Shown one piece after another: positions 26,046 through 34,465 of a DNA stretch of 43,166 nucleotides (positions are counted from its first letter, which is position 1; every line of letters begins with the position of its first letter). The DNA lies in the NCBI GenBank assembly GCA_947303855.1, contig CAMYZO010000021.1:1-43166 (forward strand), given 5' to 3'. The notes under the pieces are model-generated. The model was not told where the DNA came from and searched no databases. It saw only the letters and a program-made list of their open reading frames with translations. Source of the DNA: an uncultured Prevotellaceae bacterium. GTDB taxonomy: Bacteria; Bacteroidota; Bacteroidia; Bacteroidales; Bacteroidaceae. The position numbers were made by a program, and so were the translations under genes.

Positions 26046-26896
26046 AAAAGACGAATCTTCTGAAGATGGCCTTTCTGACACTACCGTTGGTACTGGCCTC
26101 ATGTAGTTCAAAAAAGAAAGTAGTTGAAGAAACCAAGCCAGTTGTAGTCAACACAGAGCAGAGCAACTTCCTGACGAAGGTCCAGGAAAACGCTCAGACG
26201 ACAAAGTTTATCACGTCGAAAGTGAAGTTCAGCGTTGAAGTCGGCGCCCAGAACATCACCCTGACCGGCAATCTGCGGATGAAGCGCGATGACGTCATCC
26301 GCCTGCAGCTGATGGCCTTCGGATTTGTCGAGGCCGCACGTCTGGAGTTCACCAAGGACTACGTGCTCATCATGGACCGCATCAACAAGCAGTACCTGAA
26401 AGCACCTTATATCTCTGTCGACTTCCTGCGCAACAGCGGTATCAACTTCAACACCCTGCAGTCACTGTTCTGGGGCGAGCTGTTTCAGCCTAACCGCACC
26501 ACCCTTACCAAGGAGGATTACCAGAAATTCACCACTAACATAGACGGAGGCGAGGACGTGGTCATCACCCTGGAGGACAACAAACTCGACTACAGCTGGC
26601 TGGCCAACCAGAAGACGGGCCTTATCAAAATGACCAACATTCTATACAAGGACCGTATTAACGGCAATGCCCAGTTGAACTGGGACTACGCCGGATTTGC
26701 CACCTTGGAGAACACGAGCAAGCAGTTCCCCAACGACATGAAGGTTACGCTGACCACCCCGAAAAAAGAGGTGAAACTGGGCATCAAGCTGAACTATATC
26801 GGGCAGGAAAGCGAATGGGAGACGCGCACTGAGATTTCAAACAAGTACCGCGAGGTGACCATCGACGAGATTCTGCAGCGCTTCATGGCTCTTTAA
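26042..26896 (+). CDS. DUF4292 lipoprotein
   Basis: A 284-residue lipoprotein with signal sequence MKKTNLLKMAFLTLPLVLASC and lipobox LASC, the cysteine being at position 21. The mature part resembles DUF4292, a Bacteroidota family with a LolA/LolB-like half-barrel. Visible strands include TKFITSKVKFSVEVGAQNITL and LTGNLRMKRDDVIRLQLMAFG. The position after a TPR gene and before an EnvC-like gene fits what I recall of this family in related genomes. A role in lipid or lipoprotein handling is an inference from fold resemblance only. Translation is coupled to the upstream TPR gene through ATGA. Confidence 0.85.
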   Translation: MKKTNLLKMAFLTLPLVLASCSSKKKVVEETKPVVVNTEQSNFLTKVQENAQTTKFITSKVKFSVEVGAQNITLTGNLRMKRDDVIRLQLMAFGFVEAARLEFTKDYVLIMDRINKQYLKAPYISVDFLRNSGINFNTLQSLFWGELFQPNRTTLTKEDYQKFTTNIDGGEDVVITLEDNKLDYSWLANQKTGLIKMTNILYKDRINGNAQLNWDYAGFATLENTSKQFPNDMKVTLTTPKKEVKLGIKLNYIGQESEWETRTEISNKYREVTIDEILQRFMAL

Positions 26897-26924
26897 ACGC
26901 AGAAGGCAAAGGACAAAAGGCTAC

Positions 26925-28547
26925 ATGAGGTTTTTTCTGCTGATAACGGTACTCGCATTCGCCCTGACGGCAGGCACTGCACAGACGCGCAAGTCTGTGC
27001 AGCAAAAAGCTCGTACCACGCAGTCACAGAAAAAGACAGCGCCGAAAGCCAGGAAACAAAGCCAGAAGGCGAAAGGCAAAGCCGCTCCCACCGTCAAGGG
27101 CCTGCAAAACCAGCGCCAGCAACTACAGCAGCAAATCAAAGAGCAGGAGCGCAAGCTGAACGCCAACCGCAAGGATGTCAAGCAACGCCTGCATAGTCTG
27201 CAAATACTCAATACGGAAATCGGAGACAAGAAGCGCACCATCGACACCATACGCCACGACATAGGGGTCATCGACGGTAACATCTCGGCCCTGAACATCC
27301 AGTTAGAGACCCTTGAGAAGAAAATGCAGGAACGGCGGGCCAACTACATGAAGTCAATACGCCACATGTACCGGACGCAAACCCTGCAGAACCAGCTCAT
27401 GTTCATCTTCAGTGCCAAAAACTTTACTGAGATGTACCGCCGCATACGCTTCACGCGCGAATATGCTCACTACCAGAGAGCACAGGGCGAGGCTATCAAG
27501 GCCATCAAAAAAGAGGTACTGCTGGCCGAGGACGAACTGAATGTCAGCAAACAGCAGAAACGCGAACTGCTGACCCGTGACGAGCAGGCCCACCGGCAAC
27601 TGCAAGACAAGCAGGCCGAACAGCAGGAAATGGTCAACACACTGAAGAAAGAGCAGAAGACCATTGAAAGCCTTATCAGCGAGCAACGCAAGAAGGATGC
27701 TGCACTGAATGCCCAGATTGAGAGGCTCATTGCCGAAGAGATAGCACGGGCGAAGGCACGGGCTGAGGCAGAGGCGAAGCGCAAGGCTGCAGAGGCCAAG
27801 CGGAAGGCCGCAGAGGCTGCCGCCAAGAAGCGTGCCGAAGAACTGGCGCGCAGGAAGGCTGCTGCTGAGGCCGCAGCCCGCGAGAATGCCCGTCGCATAG
27901 CCGAAGCCAAGGCGCGTGAGGAGCGTGCCAAGCAGCAGGCACTGGCCGCCGCCAGGCGCAGTGCCGAGGAGAAAGCAGCGGCAGAGCGTGCGGCACGTCA
28001 GGCAGAGCAGGAGCGCCGTGAACTGGAGCACAGGGCAGCCCAAGAGGCCAGAGCCCACGAAAATGCCGTTGCCGAGGCCAGGAAGAAAGAGCGCGAGACG
28101 CGCGACGAGCAAGAATCGTTCACCGTTTCTTCCGTCGACCGTCGTCTGAGCGGCAACTTTGAGAGCAACCGCGGCCGTCTGCCCATGCCCATCACTGGCG
28201 GCTATCGTATCGTCAGCGGCTTCGGCCAGAACAGTGTCGACGGTCTGAGAGGTGTCAGACTTGACAGTAAGGGTATCAACATCAAGGGACAGTCAGGCGC
28301 TCAGGCACGCAGCGTCTTCGACGGCGACGTCTGTGCCGTCTTCAATATCGGCGGCGTCATGGGCGTCATGGTGCGCCACGGCAGCTACATCTCCGTCTAC
28401 ACCAACCTCTCCAGCGTCAGCGTCCGCCGCGGCCAGAAGGTCAGCACTCGCCAAATACTGGGTTCCGTCAACGCCGACGGCATCCTGCACTTCCAGCTCC
28501 GAAAAGGCTCAGCAGCTCAGAACCCAGCCCGCTGGCTGGGACGCTAA
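26925..28547 (+). CDS. EnvC-like murein hydrolase activator with degenerate LytM domain
   Basis: A 540-residue exported protein: signal peptide (1-19), basic linker, long coiled coil (about 60-250), an alanine/arginine/glutamate-rich helix (about 265-395) and a C-terminal M23/LytM fold (about 420-540). LytM metal ligands are replaced. The HxGxDI block reads SKGINIKG, and the HxH block reads ILHFQLR, keeping only one histidine. Such inactive LytM proteins (EnvC, NlpD) activate cell-wall amidases during division. It begins 28 bp after the DUF4292 gene and probably ends the dut operon. The extreme Lys/Ala/Arg/Glu composition makes several other frames open by chance. Confidence 0.88.
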   Translation: MRFFLLITVLAFALTAGTAQTRKSVQQKARTTQSQKKTAPKARKQSQKAKGKAAPTVKGLQNQRQQLQQQIKEQERKLNANRKDVKQRLHSLQILNTEIGDKKRTIDTIRHDIGVIDGNISALNIQLETLEKKMQERRANYMKSIRHMYRTQTLQNQLMFIFSAKNFTEMYRRIRFTREYAHYQRAQGEAIKAIKKEVLLAEDELNVSKQQKRELLTRDEQAHRQLQDKQAEQQEMVNTLKKEQKTIESLISEQRKKDAALNAQIERLIAEEIARAKARAEAEAKRKAAEAKRKAAEAAAKKRAEELARRKAAAEAAARENARRIAEAKAREERAKQQALAAARRSAEEKAAAERAARQAEQERRELEHRAAQEARAHENAVAEARKKERETRDEQESFTVSSVDRRLSGNFESNRGRLPMPITGGYRIVSGFGQNSVDGLRGVRLDSKGINIKGQSGAQARSVFDGDVCAVFNIGGVMGVMVRHGSYISVYTNLSSVSVRRGQKVSTRQILGSVNADGILHFQLRKGSAAQNPARWLGR

Positions 28548-28557
28548 GGCAACGCCG

Positions 28558-29616
28558 CTACAGCGTAAAATTCTCTAACAGCGCCACATAGGTTTCGACG
28601 GCCTGGCGAATTTCCGAGATACGGATAAACTCGTCGGCACTATGACTGCGGCACGACTCGCCGGGACCAAGCTTCAGCGAGGGGAACGGCATCAGGGCCT
28701 GGTCGCTGAGCGTGGGCGACCCGAAGGGTGTCATCCCCATCTGCAGGCAGCGCTGCACCAGGGGGTGTTCATCACTGATACCCGAGGAATGCAGGCGGAA
28801 GGAGCGGGCTTTCAGCTCGCATTTCTTCATGTGCTTCTTCAAGAACTCAAACAAATACTCGTTCTGGTAATACTCGTTCGTGCGCACGTCAATGACGAAG
28901 TGCAGACGGTCGGGCACAACGTTGTGCTGTGTACCGCTCTCCACCACGGTCACCGTCATCTTCGTAGGGCCAAGCAGCGGACTCTCCTTGCGGAACCGGT
29001 AATCGCGCAGCCACACCAGGTCGTCCAGAGCCTCGTAGATAGCGTTCAGGCCCTCATTGCGCGCAGCATGGCCCGAACGACCGTAGGCATAGCCGTCGAT
29101 CACCATCAGTCCCTTCTCAGCCGTGGCGGGCTGCAGCCCCGTGGGTTCGCCCACAATGGCCACACTGACAGGAGGCAACAGCGGCAGCACGCGGCTGAAG
29201 CCGTCCTTGCCCGACACCTCCTCCTCGGCCGAGCACACCCAAAGCAGATTGTAGGCACGCGGTCTGTCAAGCAGGATGCGGTAGGCCTGGAGTGTGGCCA
29301 CCAGTCCGCCGCCACAGTCGTTGGCTCCCAGACCGTAGAGAGTATCGCCCTCAATGGTGGGCTGGAAGGGGTCACGGGTCCATGTGGCCACCGGTTTCAC
29401 GGTGTCGATATGGGCATTGAGCATCACCGTCGGCCGGTTGTTGTCCCAGTCAGGACAGCCCACCCACAGGTTGTTGCCTTCACGGCCAAAGGGCAGTCCC
29501 CATCTCTGCAGGTGACTGGCCATAGCATCTGCTGCCCGGCCCTCATCACGGCTGACGGAAGGGGTTGCAATAAGCTGGCAGAGCAGCTCAACAGCATCGT
29601 TTACATATTGTTGCAT
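28558..29616 (-). CDS. argE: M20 deacetylase, ArgE-like (N-acyl-ornithine deacetylase)
   Basis: Zinc-dependent M20 peptidase-family enzyme, here most like the Bacteroidota ArgE that removes the acyl group (acetyl or succinyl) from ornithine in arginine synthesis. The 352-residue protein has the metal ligands in AHIDTV (H69, D71), D100 in GANDCGG and the catalytic/metal EEE at 131-133. E156-region GEPTG and a late histidine in CRSHSADEF complete the set. No other arg gene is adjacent, so the substrate is inferred from the family. It converges on the EnvC-like gene with a 10-bp gap, and its -7 box is only 4 bp before the ATG. Confidence 0.85.
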   Translation of the reverse strand: MQQYVNDAVELLCQLIATPSVSRDEGRAADAMASHLQRWGLPFGREGNNLWVGCPDWDNNRPTVMLNAHIDTVKPVATWTRDPFQPTIEGDTLYGLGANDCGGGLVATLQAYRILLDRPRAYNLLWVCSAEEEVSGKDGFSRVLPLLPPVSVAIVGEPTGLQPATAEKGLMVIDGYAYGRSGHAARNEGLNAIYEALDDLVWLRDYRFRKESPLLGPTKMTVTVVESGTQHNVVPDRLHFVIDVRTNEYYQNEYLFEFLKKHMKKCELKARSFRLHSSGISDEHPLVQRCLQMGMTPFGSPTLSDQALMPFPSLKLGPGESCRSHSADEFIRISEIRQAVETYVALLENFTL

Positions 29617-29620
29617 GGTG

Positions 29621-29628
29621 CAAAGGTA
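29621..29628 (-). promoter_or_regulatory. -7 box of the argE-like gene
   Basis: TACCTTTG on the minus strand, ending 4 bp before the ATG at 29616. The mRNA would be leaderless or nearly so. It shares an 82-bp divergent intergenic region with the acyl-CoA synthetase promoter. Confidence 0.65.
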
Positions 29629-29671
29629 TAAAAAAATCCGCTATTTATTTCAATATCTCACATTTTTTGTT

Positions 29672-29679
29672 TACTTTTG
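29672..29679 (+). promoter_or_regulatory. -7 box of the acyl-CoA synthetase gene
   Basis: TACTTTTG matches TAnnTTTG, with TTTTTTG a short distance upstream as an imperfect -33 candidate. The start codon lies 19 bp downstream at 29699. Confidence 0.7.
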
Positions 29680-29698
29680 CAGAAAATTTTGTACAGCT

Positions 29699-31507
29699 AT
29701 GCAGAACAACAGCCATCTGGCCTTACTCATCCACGAGCAGGCCAAGACCTACGGCGACCGCGAAGTGCTGATTTACAAAGACTTCGGCGGCACAGAGTGG
29801 AAATCGTATTCATGGAATCAGTTCTCTGACACCGTCAAGCGCGTGTCAAACGCCTTGCTCAACCTGGGCGTAGGCATCCAGGAGAACATCGGCGTCTTCT
29901 CGCAGAACTCAGTACAGTATCTGTTCTGTGACTTCGGAGCCTGGGGCATCCGTGCCGTCACCATCCCGTTCTATGCCACCAGTTCGGAACAGCAGATTCA
30001 GTTCATGCTGACCGATGCCCGCATCCGCCTGCTCTTTGTGGGCGAGCAGGAGCAGTACGACAAGGCACGCCGTGTACAGGCCACCTGTCACACCCTGGAG
30101 CGCATCATCGTCTTCGACCGCGGCGTCAAGTTAAACGATGAGGACACGATGGCCATGTATTTCGACGACTTCCTGAAGCTGGGCGACGGACTGCCCCGCC
30201 AGACGGAGGTGGAAGGGCTGCAGGCACAGGCATCGATGGACGACATTGCCAACATTCTCTATACCAGCGGCACTACCGGCGACTCCAAGGGTGTCATTCT
30301 GACCTGCGGACAGTACCATGCCGCCTTTGAGGCCAACCACAAATGCGTGCCCGTGACCGAGGACGACCGCGTGCTGAACTTCCTGCCCTTCACCCATATC
30401 TTTGAGAAGGCGTGGAAGATTCTCTGCCTGACGGAGGGTGCCCGGCTCATTGTCAACACCTATCCGCAGCAGGTACAGCAGACCATGAAGGAGCAGCACC
30501 CCACGTGCATGTCGTCGGTGCCCCGTTTCTGGGAGAAGGTCTACCAGGGCGTGCAGGCTAAGATTGACAGCAGCAGCGCCATGCAGCGCAAGATTTTCCG
30601 CCATGCCATCAGCATAGGCAAGCGACATAACATCGACTACCTGTCGAAGGGCATCAAGCCTCCCGTAGGTCTCCACCTGGAATACGAGATTCTGAACAAG
30701 ACCATCTTCTCGCTCGTGCGCAAGGAGCTGGGTCTTGAGAACGCCCACTTCTTCCCCACGGCCGGCGCCGCCGTCAACCCCATCATCGAGGAGTTCGTAC
30801 ATAGCATCGGCATCACCATGGACGTGGGCTACGGCCTCACCGAAAGTCTGGCCACCGTCAGCTGCAACCACATCGGCGGACCTTGGACGGTAGGCTCGGT
30901 AGGCATACCCATCGAGGGTCTGAGCGTGAAGATCAGCGACGAGGGTGAGGTGCTGCTCAAGGGTCCGACGATTACCCGTGGCTACTATAACCGCGACGAC
31001 CTGACACGCCAGGCGTTTACTGAAGACGGCTACTTCCGCACCGGCGACTCCGGCTATCTGAAGGATGGCGAGCTGTTCCTCAAGGAGCGCATCAAGGACC
31101 TGTTCAAGACCAGCAACGGCAAGTACATCGCCCCGCAAATGATTGAGTCGAAGATCCTGGTCGACAAATATGTCGATCAAATCGCCATTATTGCCGACCA
31201 GCGCAAGTTCGTCTCGGCACTCATCATCCCCGTCTACCCGCTCCTGGAGGAGTACGCCCGCGAGCACGGCATCAAGTTCGAGAGCCGTGAGGACCTCTGC
31301 CAGAACGCAGAGATCTACCAGATGATGATGGACCGTATCGACACCCTGCAGCAGCAGCTGGCCCACTACGAGCAGATCAAGCGCTTCACCCTGCTGCCCC
31401 ACGCCTTCAGCATGGAGCGCGGCGAGCTGACGAACACCCTGAAGATCAAGCGCCGCGTGCTGAACGAGAACTACAAGGTGCAGATCGACAAGATGTACGA
31501 AGAATAG
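29699..31507 (+). CDS. Long-chain fatty acid--CoA ligase (AMP-forming)
   Basis: ANL-superfamily adenylate-forming enzyme that activates fatty acids to acyl-CoA through an acyl-AMP intermediate, as in FadD/FAA1 proteins. The 602-residue protein shows the AMP-binding P-loop-like motif YTSGTTGDSKGVIL (about 188-201), LPFTHIFEK, the A5 block MDVGYGLTES and the hinge region GYFRTGDSGYLKDGELFLKERIKDLFKTSNGKYIAP. The start at 29699 (MQNNSHLALL) follows the promoter. An earlier in-frame ATG at 29615 overlaps the argE start and both -7 boxes and is rejected. Fatty-acid chain length cannot be read from sequence. Confidence 0.93.
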   Translation: MQNNSHLALLIHEQAKTYGDREVLIYKDFGGTEWKSYSWNQFSDTVKRVSNALLNLGVGIQENIGVFSQNSVQYLFCDFGAWGIRAVTIPFYATSSEQQIQFMLTDARIRLLFVGEQEQYDKARRVQATCHTLERIIVFDRGVKLNDEDTMAMYFDDFLKLGDGLPRQTEVEGLQAQASMDDIANILYTSGTTGDSKGVILTCGQYHAAFEANHKCVPVTEDDRVLNFLPFTHIFEKAWKILCLTEGARLIVNTYPQQVQQTMKEQHPTCMSSVPRFWEKVYQGVQAKIDSSSAMQRKIFRHAISIGKRHNIDYLSKGIKPPVGLHLEYEILNKTIFSLVRKELGLENAHFFPTAGAAVNPIIEEFVHSIGITMDVGYGLTESLATVSCNHIGGPWTVGSVGIPIEGLSVKISDEGEVLLKGPTITRGYYNRDDLTRQAFTEDGYFRTGDSGYLKDGELFLKERIKDLFKTSNGKYIAPQMIESKILVDKYVDQIAIIADQRKFVSALIIPVYPLLEEYAREHGIKFESREDLCQNAEIYQMMMDRIDTLQQQLAHYEQIKRFTLLPHAFSMERGELTNTLKIKRRVLNENYKVQIDKMYEE

Positions 31508-31522
31508 CCTGACACCTAACCT

Positions 31523-31556
31523 GCTTGCGTAGAGCGATATATCACTCTACGCAAGC
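31523..31556. terminator. Hairpin between convergent acyl-CoA synthetase and HigA-like genes
   Basis: A perfect 12-bp inverted repeat (GCTTGCGTAGAG with CTCTACGCAAGC, 10-nt loop that can pair internally) separates the convergent genes. Its right arm includes the stop codon and last residues of the HigA-like gene. No T run follows on either strand, so it may be a processing or retroregulatory hairpin rather than an intrinsic terminator. Confidence 0.6.
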
Positions 31557-31933
31557 ACCACTTCCGCTGGTACGCCCAGCACTTTATAAAGGCTACGGGC
31601 AATATCGAAACTCATCGACCTACGACCATGCAGTAGGTCGCTAAAAGTCGTGGCGCTGATGCCAATCATCCGAGCAGCATCTTTCTGCTTCAGCCCACGC
31701 TCTTTCACCTGAGTCAGAATAGCATCGGTAAGCAGCGTGCTCATTCTGCCTGGCAGGGGATGATAGGCACGGCCATACTCGTCGAGGGCTTCGCTCAGCA
31801 TTGTGAACTCAGTCTTTTCCTCCGGACTAAGCAACTCCATGTTGCCAAGTTCCGTTCCTCGCTCAATCAGCTTCTCAACGCGGGCTTCGTAATCCTTGTA
31901 CTCCTTTTCATTCCTGATTGTCATAGTCTTCAT
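31547..31933 (-). CDS. HigA-like helix-turn-helix regulator (orphan antitoxin type)
   Basis: A small DNA-binding protein of about 128 residues. The first 60 residues are acidic and helical (KEYKDYEARVEKLIERGTEL, then LSPEEKTEFTML). The C-terminal half is an XRE-type helix-turn-helix (LKQKDAARMIGISATTFSDL, then LLHGRRSMSFDIARSLYKVLGV). This layout matches COG5499/HigA antitoxins. No HigB or RelE toxin gene lies on either side, so it may be an orphan or a stand-alone regulator. I favour the start at 31933 because a TATTTTTG box sits only 8 bp before the ATG at 31954. The upstream ATG would add MNQRVTG. Confidence 0.8.
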   Translation of the reverse strand: MKTMTIRNEKEYKDYEARVEKLIERGTELGNMELLSPEEKTEFTMLSEALDEYGRAYHPLPGRMSTLLTDAILTQVKERGLKQKDAARMIGISATTFSDLLHGRRSMSFDIARSLYKVLGVPAEVVLA

Positions 31934-31962
31934 GCCGGTAACCCGTTGATTCATTTTTAGTG

Positions 31963-31970
31963 CAAAAATA
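31963..31970 (-). promoter_or_regulatory. -7 box of the HigA-like gene
   Basis: TATTTTTG on the minus strand fits TAnnTTTG. With translation from 31933 the leader would be about 20-25 nt. Confidence 0.5.
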
Positions 31971-32130
31971 CAACAAACAACTGAGACTGCCCAGTTTTCT
32001 CATCGAAAACTTCACAAACTAGTGAACTTTGCAAGAAAATAGCACGTCTCCATCTGCTGCCAGCACCGAACAGTCTGACAGTCTCGCCTTGCAGGCAATC
32101 AAACAGCAACAAAAAAACGTACACATTTAT

Positions 32131-32160
32131 TTGTTTTTTGCGTTTTTCTTTGTAACTTTG
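32131..32160 (+). promoter_or_regulatory. Promoter of the cas operon
   Basis: TTG at 32131-32133 and TAACTTTG at 32153-32160 are 19 bp apart, a good vegetative promoter match. It gives a leader of roughly 85-90 nt before cas3. The rest of the 31955-32253 gap holds no gene I can support. Confidence 0.75.
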
Positions 32161-32192
32161 TAGGCGCATCGCTTCATTGTCCGACGCGCCTA
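32161..32192 (+). promoter_or_regulatory. Stem-loop at the 5' end of the cas transcript
   Basis: TAGGCGC (32161-32167) pairs with GCGCCTA (32186-32192). After one mismatch the stem continues with TCG/CGA. It starts immediately after the -7 box, so it would form at the extreme 5' end of the message. Its function is unknown; mRNA protection or an operator are options. Confidence 0.5.
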
Positions 32193-32253
32193 TAACTAAT
32201 AACCTATTTTTAAAACAAACGCAACAGTAAGAAAGAAACATATCTGCATAATA

Positions 32254-34455
32254 ATGGAATACAACAATAGCACATATATTGCCCACTCAGAAAATCTTAA
32301 AGGTGAAAAGCAAACGCTTAAAGAGCATTGTATAAGCGTGAGCAAATTCATGAGAGAATTTGCTTTGTCGGATTCTTTTGCTGACCTTTATGAGTTTTGT
32401 GGACTAATACATGATATGGGCAAGTATTCTGATAGTTTTCAGAAGTATATTAGTGGACAGGGTAGCAAGACAAGACATTCGATATATGGAGCCATTCTTG
32501 CTAAAGACATGTCCTTAACAGAGGTCATGTTCCCTGTTTATGGTCATCATGCCGGGTTGCCTAATAAGCCATCAATGGCAGGAGACATAAAAGCCGAGTT
32601 AAATACAAATAGGGTCTATTACGATTCCATCTATGAATGTTGGCACAACGAGAACAAAATGCATCTTATTCCCCCAAGTGATGAAGCGTATAGGGGGTTG
32701 TCAGACATACTTCAAAAGGAATGTTTCGTTAGGATACTGTATAGTTCACTTGTTGATGCCGACAGCCTTGATACAGAAAGGCACTTTGCGAAGAAAAAGT
32801 TTGAACAGAGGAAGAGAACTGCATTAGACTCCGCTATACTATTAGCCAAATTAAATCAGGAGTTTACTAAATTTATACAAGACCCGGAGATGAATATTTT
32901 GCCAATAAATCAACTGCGTAATAAAGTGCGCTTGTATGCAGTATCTAAAGCAAATCTTCCTCAGGGGTTTTACTCTCTAACACTTCCCACTGGTCTTGGG
33001 AAGACGCTCTGTAGTATAAATTGGGCCTTATGTCATGCTCAATATCATAAGAATATCAGGCGAATCATCATTGTACTACCATTTGTCAGCATCATAGACC
33101 AGACGGCAGGAAAACTGAAAGAGATATTCTGTGATGAGAAGAATGACTATGTTCTTGAACACCATTCAAACGTGATATACGCAGATAATGAGAATAAAGA
33201 AGAGTATAACCCGAAATTGCTGGCAACGGAAAACTGGGATTATCCAATCATTGTTACGACTAACGTTCAGTTTTTCGAATCGCTGTTCAGCAACAAACGG
33301 TCTGACTGCCGGAAATTGCACAACATTCAAGATTCAGTGATTATCTTTGATGAGATACAAACGTTGCCTACAGGTATCACCGAGCCCACTCTAACCATGC
33401 TTGACAACCTTCAGCAATTGTGTAGATGCAGCATGCTATTCTGTACTGCAACTCAGCCAGACTTCACAACAAGGGAAGGCTTTAAGGGAATCAACCACAT
33501 AGAACCATTAGTTGAGAATCCAGAAATAGTGTTTGAACAGACAAGACGTGTGACTTATCATCCTGTAAATGAATATAATGAAGTAAGTATATCAGAACTT
33601 GCAGATACTGTAATTGGTAACAAACAATCAGCACTTGTTGTATTCAACACAAAGAAGAAAGCACGTACCTTCTTTGAGGAGATAAAAGGTGGCCTGGCTT
33701 TCAAGCATTATTTTCACTTGTCAACATCGATGTGCCCAGAACATAGAAAGTCTGTCATCAAGGAGATACAAGAAGTTTTAAAGAAAAAGGAGTCACTAAT
33801 AGTATGCTCTACACAACTTATTGAAGCAGGAGTGGATATGGATTTCCCTTCTGTATATAGAGAGATTGCTCCTTTAGAATCAATTATTCAGTCAGCAGGA
33901 AGATGCAACAGGGAAGGCAAGAGAAGAGATGATGACGGCCAAGAAATTAAAGGAGATGTATATTTGTTCGCTTTAACGGAGGTGGGCCAACCCAGCAAAG
34001 AATACAACTCGTGGTCACAATTTGCCAACTTACTCTATAAGGGAAAAGAAGAACAACTACACACACATGACTTCTACAGCTATTATTATAGAGAACTGAC
34101 CAAATCGTTCGTTGATACCGACAAACTGAAAATAACTGAGGACAGAAGAAAGCAGCTGTATCAGACAGTTGCAGATAAATACAAGATAATCGACAAAAAG
34201 ACTCAGACCTTGTTTGTTTACAAATATAACGAGGATAGTAAAATGCTTTATAACAGAATAAAAGGCCAAGATTTCATATCAAGACAAGATTATCAACTTG
34301 TTTCACAGTATTGTGTTCAGGTTTACGAGAATTTTGCACATGACAATAAAGCGTATATCTTGCCGGAGAAAAGTGGCATCAGTGTGTGGCACGGATCGTA
34401 TGACATGGCATTTGGATTGCCTTTCGCTGAAGACTTGAAACCAATAATAATATAA
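32254..34455 (+). CDS. cas3: Type I-C CRISPR nuclease-helicase Cas3
   Basis: Effector recruited by Cascade to nick and processively degrade target DNA. The 733-residue protein starts with an HD nuclease domain (about 1-210): H25, then HD at 53-54 in LIHDMGK, and paired histidines at 98-99 in YGHHAG. The SF2 helicase follows: Walker A LPTGLGKT at 244-251, DEIQ box at 366-369, motif III CTATQP, and motifs V-VI in TQLIEAGVDMDFP and QSAGRCNREGK. HD and helicase are fused, as usual in subtype I-C. It is the first gene of the operon, 10 bp before cas5c. The coding region is clearly more AT-rich than the chromosome to its left. Confidence 0.96.
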   Translation: MEYNNSTYIAHSENLKGEKQTLKEHCISVSKFMREFALSDSFADLYEFCGLIHDMGKYSDSFQKYISGQGSKTRHSIYGAILAKDMSLTEVMFPVYGHHAGLPNKPSMAGDIKAELNTNRVYYDSIYECWHNENKMHLIPPSDEAYRGLSDILQKECFVRILYSSLVDADSLDTERHFAKKKFEQRKRTALDSAILLAKLNQEFTKFIQDPEMNILPINQLRNKVRLYAVSKANLPQGFYSLTLPTGLGKTLCSINWALCHAQYHKNIRRIIIVLPFVSIIDQTAGKLKEIFCDEKNDYVLEHHSNVIYADNENKEEYNPKLLATENWDYPIIVTTNVQFFESLFSNKRSDCRKLHNIQDSVIIFDEIQTLPTGITEPTLTMLDNLQQLCRCSMLFCTATQPDFTTREGFKGINHIEPLVENPEIVFEQTRRVTYHPVNEYNEVSISELADTVIGNKQSALVVFNTKKKARTFFEEIKGGLAFKHYFHLSTSMCPEHRKSVIKEIQEVLKKKESLIVCSTQLIEAGVDMDFPSVYREIAPLESIIQSAGRCNREGKRRDDDGQEIKGDVYLFALTEVGQPSKEYNSWSQFANLLYKGKEEQLHTHDFYSYYYRELTKSFVDTDKLKITEDRRKQLYQTVADKYKIIDKKTQTLFVYKYNEDSKMLYNRIKGQDFISRQDYQLVSQYCVQVYENFAHDNKAYILPEKSGISVWHGSYDMAFGLPFAEDLKPIII

Positions 34456-34465
34456 GGAGCGCGAT

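Noticed and set aside
27354..28195. Antisense frames over the EnvC-like gene
   Set aside because: The Ala/Arg/Glu-rich coding strand makes the reverse frames open and leucine/serine-rich by composition alone.
29615..29698. Extended start of the acyl-CoA synthetase at 29615
   Set aside because: It would cover the argE start codon and both divergent -7 boxes, and adds residues without family resemblance.
31957..32286. Minus-strand 109-residue frame upstream of the HigA-like gene, considered as a HigB toxin
   Set aside because: It overlaps both promoters and the start of cas3, and shows no HigB/RelE motif.
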